A stretch of 64,000 nucleotides of DNA from Streptomyces sp. RPA4-2. GTDB lineage: Bacteria; Actinomycetota; Actinomycetes; Streptomycetales; Streptomycetaceae. Of this stretch, positions 57,811 through 64,000 are shown one piece after another. The notes beneath the pieces are model-generated. The model worked only from the letters and a program-made list of their open reading frames with translations. It had not been told where the DNA came from and ran no database searches. How positions within the stretch are numbered: the first letter of the stretch is position 1; the number at the start of each line of letters is the position of its first letter. The position numbers and the translations under genes were made by a program. The stretch is taken from assembly GCF_012273515.2 (NCBI RefSeq), contig NZ_CP050975.2:5332001-5396000 (forward strand). Direction: 5' to 3'.

Positions 57811-57921
57811 GGCCGCCGAGGTTCAAGAAAGCCAAAAGAATTCGGAAGACCACTCGCACCCCCCTGGGCTACGCTCGCATCAAATCTGTGAATCGTTCAT
57901 GTGTTCCCTGGGGGGATCCTG

Positions 57922-58764
57922 ATGTTTTCTGTGCGTGGTTCCGTGCGTCGTGGCGCTACGGGGGCGGCGCTCGCCGCCCTGGTCCTCGGAGGCGGTGCCG
58001 TCGCCTGTGCGAAGAGTGACGAGTCGCCGAAGATGACGCCCGCCGCGGCCGTCGCCGCGGCGGCCAAGAACACCGAGGCCATCACGTCCCTCACCTACCG
58101 GATGACCGGCAAGGTCCCGGAGACCGGCCGGGTCGAGGCCGAGGCCGCGATGAGCATGAAGCCGCTGGCCATGAGCATGAAGATGAACGCGCTCGACCAG
58201 GGCGCCGACGGCAGGATGGAGATCCGGGTCGTCGACAAGGCGATGTACCTGGGCGGCGGACAGGCCGTGGCCAAGGAGCTGGACGGCAAGAGCTGGATGA
58301 AGTTCGACCTCTCCGGTGCGGCCGGAGGCCCCGGCGCAGGCAAGCTGCCGAGCCAGGCCGGCCAGGACCCGTCCCAGGAGTCCACCTACCTGACCGGGTC
58401 CAAGGACGTGAAGAAGGTCGGCACCGAGAAGGTCGACGGCGTATCGACCACGCACTACAAGGGCACCGTCACCCTCGACGACCTCCGCGCGAGCCTCAAG
58501 GACGAGGACAAGGCGACGCGGGAGAAGCGCGAGAAGAGCCTGAAGCAGTACGAGGACCTGGGCGCCGACAAGCTCACGATGGACATGTGGATCGGACCGG
58601 ACGACCACACCAAGCAGGTGCGGGTGCGCGCCGCCGCCGACAAGGGCCCGTTCGACGTGACCCTGACCTTCCTGGACTACAACAAGCCGGTGACGGTGAA
58701 GGCCCCGCCGGCCAAGGACACCGTCGACCTGGCCGCGATGATGAAGGACGCCCAGGCGGGCTGA
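57922..58764 (+). CDS. LolA/LppX-like lipoprotein (paralog)
   Basis: A 280-residue lipoprotein similar to its neighbour. The signal ends at GAVAC, giving a lipobox cysteine near residue 29. [23 protein letters not shown] opens the mature fold, and [31 protein letters not shown] matches the first lipoprotein. ATG 57922 has GGGGGGATCC just upstream; GTG 57901 is an in-frame alternative. Tandem lipoproteins between rplA and rplJ fit the order I recall in S. coelicolor. Confidence 0.8.
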   Translation: MFSVRGSVRRGATGAALAALVLGGGAVACAKSDESPKMTPAAAVAAAAKNTEAITSLTYRMTGKVPETGRVEAEAAMSMKPLAMSMKMNALDQGADGRMEIRVVDKAMYLGGGQAVAKELDGKSWMKFDLSGAAGGPGAGKLPSQAGQDPSQESTYLTGSKDVKKVGTEKVDGVSTTHYKGTVTLDDLRASLKDEDKATREKREKSLKQYEDLGADKLTMDMWIGPDDHTKQVRVRAAADKGPFDVTLTFLDYNKPVTVKAPPAKDTVDLAAMMKDAQAG

Positions 58765-58789
58765 ACCCGGGCGCTGTCGAGCGGATTTG

Positions 58790-59050
58790 CTTGACAGTGC
58801 GCCCTTCACGTACTGTTCCCCAGAAGCCAAAGACCGCTGGTCGTTGCTTTGCGCTCGCAAGAGGGCAGGGTGGCCGAAGGATCCGCTGAAACTGCGGACG
58901 ACCCGCGTAGGTGACCGTGGATACGCTCCCGGAGTTCGCTTGCCCAGCTTGCGGACATACCGGTCGAGCTACGCCCCGTGCGCCTGCGCCGGGGCGTTTC
59001 GTTTGCCCAGCCCCTTCCGAGCGGTCCTCATCACCCGGAAGGAGGCCGAC
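58790..59050 (+). promoter_or_regulatory. rplJ leader (L10-type) with attenuator
   Basis: A long untranslated leader precedes rplJ. A possible -35 TTGACA lies at 58791. The conserved block AGACCGCTGGTCGTTGC (about 58830-58846) matches the region I recall as bound by L10 in actinobacterial rplJL leaders, and ACGCCCCG/CGGGGCGT at 58971-58997 forms a terminator-like hairpin followed by TTTCGTTT. Feedback by the L10-L12 complex is expected from family knowledge; the exact boundaries are approximate. Confidence 0.6.
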
Positions 59051-59055
59051 GCTCT

Positions 59056-59586
59056 ATGGCAAGGCCCGACAAGGCTGCCGCGGTAGCCGAGCTCGCGGAC
59101 CAGTTCCGCAGCTCGAACGCCGCTGTGCTGACCGAGTACCGGGGTCTCACCGTGGCGCAGCTCAAGACGCTGCGCCGTTCGCTCGGTGAAGACGCCCAGT
59201 ACGCCGTGGTGAAGAACACGCTGACCAAGATTGCGGCCAACGAGGCCGGGATCTCCACGCTCGACGACCTGTTCAACGGTCCGACGGCGGTCGCCTTCAT
59301 CACCGGTGACCCGGTGACGTCGGCGAAGGGTCTTCGTGACTTCGCCAAGGACAACCCCAACCTCGTCATCAAGGGCGGTGTCCTTGACGGCAAGGCGCTG
59401 TCCGCCGACGAGATCAAGAAGCTTGCGGACCTCGAGTCCCGCGAGGTTCTGCTCGCCAAGCTGGCGGGTGCCTTCAAGGGCAAGCAGACGCAGACTGCTC
59501 AGCTCTTCCAGGCGCTTCCCTCGAAGTTCGTCCGCACCGCGGAGGCGCTTCGTGCCAAGCAGGCCGAGCAGGGCGGTGCCGAGTAA
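59056..59586 (+). CDS. rplJ: 50S ribosomal protein L10
   Basis: A 176-residue L10. [42 protein letters not shown] (part: [19 protein letters not shown]) and FIKNTL-like [10 protein letters not shown] are conserved. It anchors L12 dimers on the ribosome. ATG 59056 follows GGAGG by about 9 bp. rplL follows 109 bp downstream. Confidence 0.95.
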   Translation: MARPDKAAAVAELADQFRSSNAAVLTEYRGLTVAQLKTLRRSLGEDAQYAVVKNTLTKIAANEAGISTLDDLFNGPTAVAFITGDPVTSAKGLRDFAKDNPNLVIKGGVLDGKALSADEIKKLADLESREVLLAKLAGAFKGKQTQTAQLFQALPSKFVRTAEALRAKQAEQGGAE

Positions 59587-59695
59587 TTCGGCTCGCGCAT
59601 TGACCGCCGCCTGAGGCGACGGTCGCAGCGGGCCGAACGTACGCCCGCCTCACCAGTACATCCGGCACCTGCCGAATAAGTGGAAGGACGCCATC

Positions 59696-60076
59696 ATGGC
59701 GAAGCTGTCCCAGGAAGAGCTGCTCGCGCAGTTCGAGAACCTCACCCTCATCGAGCTCTCCGAGTTCGTGAAGGCCTTCGAGGAGAAGTTCGACGTCACC
59801 GCCGCCGCCGCGGTCGCCGTTGCCGGTCCGGCCGGCCCCGCCGCCGTCGAGGCCGCGGAGGAGCAGGACGAGTTCGACGTCATCCTCACGGGTGCCGGCG
59901 AGAAGAAGATCCAGGTCATCAAGGTCGTGCGTGAGCTGACCTCGCTGGGCCTGAAGGAGGCCAAGGACCTCGTCGACGGCGCTCCGAAGCCCGTCCTCGA
60001 GAAGGTCGCCAAGGAGGCCGCCGAGAAGGCTGCCGAGTCCCTCAAGGGCGCCGGCGCCTCCGTCGAGGTCAAGTAG
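59696..60076 (+). CDS. rplL: 50S ribosomal protein L7/L12
   Basis: A 126-residue L12. The N-terminal dimerisation domain ([31 protein letters not shown]), an Ala/Gly/Pro hinge and the C-terminal domain [39 protein letters not shown] (part: [20 protein letters not shown]) are complete. It recruits translation factors. GAAGGA lies upstream of ATG 59696. Confidence 0.96.
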   Translation: MAKLSQEELLAQFENLTLIELSEFVKAFEEKFDVTAAAAVAVAGPAGPAAVEAAEEQDEFDVILTGAGEKKIQVIKVVRELTSLGLKEAKDLVDGAPKPVLEKVAKEAAEKAAESLKGAGASVEVK

Positions 60077-60714
60077 TCCCAGGAGCCCGCTGAGGGCTCC
60101 CTCGCGAGCTGTCACAGTCGCCCGCGTGGCGCTGTAACGCTGACGCACCGAGGAGCGATCACCCAACTGGGTGGTCGCTCTTCGGCGTTCATGGGGTCCG
60201 GCAGCGGCTGCCTTGCACTGTGGTTCGCGACGAGTATGGTGATCTTCGTTGTGCCTCCGGCCGAGCCCGTGACGGGCTGCAAGACGGGCTGCAAGACAGG
60301 TTGCACGTGACGATCGCGGCACTTGCTTTGGGCATGGGGGGCCTTGACGAACGGCACGCAGCGCGCAATTCTCAGGACGCGTCGTCACAACGATCCGGAT
60401 CCGAGGCATGGATCGGCGACGAAGAGGGCAGTATCGATGTGCATTGAGGGCGTGGCTTGCCGCAGGTGTTGACGACAACGAGGGTCTCAGAAAACCGGGA
60501 CTGGACATCAGTGGGCCTAGTGGCTACACTGACCCTTTGCGCTGCCTGTTAGCTGCCTCCTGCCCGTCACCAGGGGCATGCCCTCGCTTGAGCACCGACG
60601 ACCGGATTATCTCTGACCTGGCCTTTTAGGCTGAGTCGGGAACAGTCTGTCTCTGTGCCCCTGTGGGGGGCCGGTACGCGCGTAGTGAGTCCGAGCCCTC
60701 GGAAGGACCCCCTC
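60077..60714. other. rplL-rpoB intergenic region with hairpin and repeat
   Basis: About 640 bp without a supported gene. A hairpin of GAGCGATCACCCA and its inverse spans 60153-60180 and may reduce transcription from rplJL into rpoB. Two 12-bp ACGGGCTGCAAG units and a third imperfect copy lie at 60272-60307. A promoter for rpoB is likely in the 60400-60700 part. Short open frames here lack motifs. Confidence 0.65.
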
Positions 60715-63700
60715 TTGGCCGCCTCGCGCACTGCCTCGACCGCGAATACGAACAACGGCGCCAGCACCGCCCCGCTGCGCATCTCCTTTGCAAAGATCAA
60801 GGAGCCCCTCGAGGTTCCGAACCTTCTTGCGCTGCAAACCGAGAGCTTCGACTGGCTGCTCGGAAACGAAGCGTGGAAGGCTCGTGTCGAGGCGGCTCTG
60901 GACAGCGGACAGGACGTCCCCACGAAGTCCGGTCTGGAGGAGATCTTCGAGGAGATCTCCCCGATCGAGGACTTCTCCGGGTCGATGTCGCTGACGTTCC
61001 GCGACCACCGCTTCGAGCCCCCGAAGAACTCCATCGACGAGTGCAAGGACCGCGACTTCACGTACGCGGCCCCGCTCTTCGTCACCGCCGAGTTCACCAA
61101 CAACGAGACCGGCGAGATCAAGTCCCAGACGGTCTTCATGGGCGACTTCCCGCTCATGACCAACAAGGGCACCTTCGTCATCAACGGCACCGAGCGTGTC
61201 GTGGTGTCCCAGCTGGTCCGCTCGCCGGGCGTCTACTTCGACTCCTCCATCGACAAGACGTCCGACAAGGACATCTTCTCCGCCAAGGTCATCCCGTCCC
61301 GGGGCGCCTGGCTGGAGATGGAGATCGACAAGCGCGACATGGTCGGTGTCCGCATCGACCGCAAGCGCAAGCAGTCCGTCACCGTTCTCCTGAAGGCTCT
61401 CGGCTGGACCACCGAGCAGATCCTCGAGGAGTTCGGCGAGTACGAGTCCATGCGCGCCACCCTGGAGAAGGACCACACCCAGGGCCAGGACGACGCGCTG
61501 CTCGACATCTACCGCAAGCTGCGTCCGGGCGAGCCGCCGACCCGTGAGGCCGCGCAGACGCTTCTGGAGAACCTCTACTTCAACCCGAAGCGCTACGACC
61601 TCGCCAAGGTCGGCCGGTACAAGGTCAACAAGAAGCTGGGCGGCGAAGCCCCGCTGGACGCCGGCATCCTGACCGTCGAGGACATCATCTCGTCGATCAA
61701 GTACCTGGTGAAGCTGCACGCCGGTGAGACCGAGACCGTTGGTAACAACGGCACCTCGATCGTCGTCGAGACCGACGACATCGACCACTTCGGCAACCGT
61801 CGTCTGCGCAACGTCGGCGAGCTCATCCAGAACCAGGTCCGCACGGGTCTGGCTCGTATGGAGCGCGTCGTGCGCGAGCGCATGACGACCCAGGACGTCG
61901 AGGCGATCACGCCGCAGACCCTGATCAACATCCGGCCGGTCGTCGCCTCCATCAAGGAGTTCTTCGGCACCAGCCAGCTGTCGCAGTTCATGGACCAGAA
62001 CAACCCGCTGTCGGGTCTCACCCACAAGCGCCGTCTGTCGGCGCTCGGCCCGGGTGGTCTCTCCCGTGAGCGGGCCGGCTTCGAGGTCCGTGACGTGCAC
62101 CCCTCGCACTACGGCCGCATGTGCCCGATCGAGACGCCTGAAGGCCCGAACATCGGTCTGATCGGCTCGCTCGCCTCCTACGGCCGGGTCAACGCGTTCG
62201 GTTTCGTCGAGACCCCGTACCGCAAGGTCACGGGCGGTGTCGTCACCGACGACGTCGACTACCTGACGGCCGACGAAGAGGACCGGTTCGTCATCGCGCA
62301 GGCCAACGCGCCGCTGACCGACGAGCTCCGCTTCGAGGAGTCCCGCGTCCTGGTCCGCCGTCGTGGCGGAGAGGTCGACTACGTCCCCGGTGAGGACGTC
62401 GACTACATGGACGTCTCGCCGCGCCAGATGGTGTCGGTCGCGACCGCGATGATCCCGTTCCTGGAGCACGACGACGCCAACCGTGCCCTCATGGGCGCGA
62501 ACATGATGCGCCAGGCCGTTCCGCTCATCAAGTCCGAGGCGCCGCTCGTCGGCACCGGCATGGAGTACCGCTGCGCCGTCGACGCCGGCGACGTGCTCAA
62601 GTCGGAGAAGGACGGTGTGGTCCAGGAGGTCTCCGCGGACTACGTCACCACCGCCAACGACGACGGCACGTACACCACGTACCGCCTGCACAAGTTCTCC
62701 CGCTCCAACCAGGGCACGTCCGTCAACCAGAAGGTTGTCGTGGACGAGGGCGCCCGGGTCGTCGCCGGCCAGGTACTGGCCGACGGCCCGGCGACCGAGA
62801 ACGGCGAGATGGCGCTCGGCAAGAACCTGCTCGTGGCGTTCATGCCGTGGGAGGGTCACAACTACGAGGACGCGATCATCCTGTCGCAGCGCCTCGTGCA
62901 GGACGACGTCCTCTCCTCGATCCACATCGAGGAGCACGAGGTCGACGCCCGTGACACCAAGCTCGGCCCCGAGGAGATCACCCGGGACATCCCGAACGTC
63001 TCCGAGGAGGTCCTCGCCGACCTCGACGAGCGCGGCATCATCCGTATCGGTGCCGAGGTCGTCGCCGGCGACATCCTCGTCGGCAAGGTCACGCCCAAGG
63101 GTGAGACCGAGCTGACCCCCGAGGAGCGCCTGCTCCGCGCGATCTTCGGTGAGAAGGCGCGCGAGGTGCGCGACACCTCGCTGAAGGTGCCGCACGGCGA
63201 GATCGGCAAGGTCATCGGCGTCCGCGTCTTCGACCGTGAAGAGGGCGACGAGCTGCCGCCGGGCGTGAACCAGCTGGTTCGTGTCTACGTGGCGCAGAAG
63301 CGCAAGATCACGGACGGTGACAAGCTCGCCGGCCGCCACGGCAACAAGGGCGTCATCTCGAAGATCCTGCCGATCGAGGACATGCCGTTCCTGGAGGACG
63401 GCACCCCGGTCGACATCATCCTCAACCCCCTCGGTGTCCCGTCCCGAATGAACCCGGGACAGGTCCTGGAGATCCACCTCGGCTGGCTCGCCAGCCGCGG
63501 CTGGGACGTCTCCGGCCTCGGGGAGGACTGGGCGCAGCGTCTGCAGGCCATCGAGGCCGACGTGGTCGCCCCCGGTACCAACGTCGCCACCCCCGTCTTC
63601 GACGGTGCGCGTGAGGACGAGCTGGCCGGTCTGCTGAACCACACGATCCCGAACCGTGACGGCGAGCGCATGGTGCTCCCGACCGGCAAGGCGCCGCTGT

Positions 63701-64000
63701 TCGACGGCCGCTCCGGCGAGCCGTTCCCGGAGCCGATCTCGGTCGGCTACATGTACATCCTCAAGCTCCACCACCTGGTCGACGACAAGCTGCACGCCCG
63801 CTCGACCGGTCCGTACTCGATGATCACCCAGCAGCCGCTGGGTGGTAAGGCCCAGTTCGGTGGCCAGCGCTTCGGTGAGATGGAGGTGTGGGCGCTGGAG
63901 GCGTACGGCGCCGCTTACGCCCTCCAGGAGCTGCTGACCATCAAGTCCGACGACGTGACCGGTCGCGTGAAGGTCTACGAGGCCATCGTCAAGGGCGAGA
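60715..64000 (+). CDS. rpoB: RNA polymerase beta subunit (3' end outside window)
   Basis: The first 1,095 codons of RpoB, running off the right edge. TTG 60715 starts the protein, supported by GGAAGGA 8 bp upstream; residues then read [37 protein letters not shown] (part: [17 protein letters not shown]). The rifampicin-binding region [34 protein letters not shown] is of wild-type form, so no resistance substitution is seen. The C-terminal [18 protein letters not shown] and the [13 protein letters not shown] clamp segment are present. It is the catalytic core of RNA polymerase with rpoC, which should follow. Confidence 0.97.
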   Translation, partial: MAASRTASTANTNNGASTAPLRISFAKIKEPLEVPNLLALQTESFDWLLGNEAWKARVEAALDSGQDVPTKSGLEEIFEEISPIEDFSGSMSLTFRDHRFEPPKNSIDECKDRDFTYAAPLFVTAEFTNNETGEIKSQTVFMGDFPLMTNKGTFVINGTERVVVSQLVRSPGVYFDSSIDKTSDKDIFSAKVIPSRGAWLEMEIDKRDMVGVRIDRKRKQSVTVLLKALGWTTEQILEEFGEYESMRATLEKDHTQGQDDALLDIYRKLRPGEPPTREAAQTLLENLYFNPKRYDLAKVGRYKVNKKLGGEAPLDAGILTVEDIISSIKYLVKLHAGETETVGNNGTSIVVETDDIDHFGNRRLRNVGELIQNQVRTGLARMERVVRERMTTQDVEAITPQTLINIRPVVASIKEFFGTSQLSQFMDQNNPLSGLTHKRRLSALGPGGLSRERAGFEVRDVHPSHYGRMCPIETPEGPNIGLIGSLASYGRVNAFGFVETPYRKVTGGVVTDDVDYLTADEEDRFVIAQANAPLTDELRFEESRVLVRRRGGEVDYVPGEDVDYMDVSPRQMVSVATAMIPFLEHDDANRALMGANMMRQAVPLIKSEAPLVGTGMEYRCAVDAGDVLKSEKDGVVQEVSADYVTTANDDGTYTTYRLHKFSRSNQGTSVNQKVVVDEGARVVAGQVLADGPATENGEMALGKNLLVAFMPWEGHNYEDAIILSQRLVQDDVLSSIHIEEHEVDARDTKLGPEEITRDIPNVSEEVLADLDERGIIRIGAEVVAGDILVGKVTPKGETELTPEERLLRAIFGEKAREVRDTSLKVPHGEIGKVIGVRVFDREEGDELPPGVNQLVRVYVAQKRKITDGDKLAGRHGNKGVISKILPIEDMPFLEDGTPVDIILNPLGVPSRMNPGQVLEIHLGWLASRGWDVSGLGEDWAQRLQAIEADVVAPGTNVATPVFDGAREDELAGLLNHTIPNRDGERMVLPTGKAPLFDGRSGEPFPEPISVGYMYILKLHHLVDDKLHARSTGPYSMITQQPLGGKAQFGGQRFGEMEVWALEAYGAAYALQELLTIKSDDVTGRVKVYEAIVKGE

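Noticed and set aside
60220..60447. A 75-codon frame between rplL and rpoB
   Set aside because: Its repeats (GLQDGLQD) come from the 12-bp tandem repeat; no family match.
60607..63795. A 1062-codon open frame antisense to rpoB
   Set aside because: It is the mirror image of the high-GC coding bias of rpoB; no family motif, and rpoB is fully supported.

Overview
The window is high-GC actinobacterial DNA with Streptomyces features: GTG and TTG starts, very high third-position GC, and gene content and order like the Streptomyces coelicolor nuo2 to rpoB chromosome arm as I recall it (kor genes, sensor kinases, second nuo cluster, htpX, yajQ, tRNA-Tyr, rpmG, murB, secE-nusG-rplKA-rplJL-rpoB). It looks like core chromosome; no integrase, transposase, prophage or CRISPR array is visible.

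Layout. 0-6.5 kb: the 3' part of an ATP-grasp gene, a flavin oxidoreductase, a HAD phosphatase whose stop codon lies inside a 16-bp tandem repeat, a secreted LysM/lytic transglycosylase behind a c-di-AMP (ydaO-type) riboswitch, and a heavily decayed CocE/NonD hydrolase pseudogene. 6.8-18.6 kb: a long-chain polyprenyl diphosphate synthase (menaquinone side chain), a LolA-like protein with an ABC exporter, a DUF6668-like protein, a TPR protein with a long repetitive linker, a secreted zinc aminopeptidase, a VOC protein, RarD, and a divergent quinone-reductase/HxlR pair with a palindromic operator. 18.6-26 kb: 2-oxoglutarate:ferredoxin oxidoreductase (korAB), then one LuxR-type response regulator and two paralogous sensor kinases, the first with an apparent 1-nt deletion at its C-terminus.

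26.2-36.6 kb: a partial complex I operon, nuoA-B-C-H-I-J-K-L-M-N, with nearly every start overlapping the previous stop. nuoD, nuoE, nuoF and nuoG are absent, so the NADH-oxidising module is missing. NuoC appears to be split from a low-complexity tail by a frameshift. 36.8-45 kb: htpX, a YccF protein (with an inverted remnant of a second copy), SMI1/KNR4, an amino-acid permease, GlsB, YajQ, tRNA-Tyr, small zinc-ribbon-like and SDR proteins, and an amidohydrolase.

45-54 kb: tRNA-Thr, tRNA-Met, rpmG, two MaoC-type hydratases, a TetR/MFS efflux pair with twin operators, murB, an NmrA-like protein, adenosine deaminase, an aspartate aminotransferase and tRNA-Trp. 54-64 kb: the transcription/translation block secE-nusG, rplK-rplA, two lipoproteins, a ribosomal-protein leader with rplJ-rplL, and rpoB, which runs off the right edge.

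The most interesting points are the ferredoxin-linked korAB lying near a complex I lacking its NADH module, the c-di-AMP riboswitch, the TetR operator pair, the CocE pseudogene, the two suspected single-base frameshifts (nuoC, sensor kinase), and an unusual number of short tandem repeats between genes.
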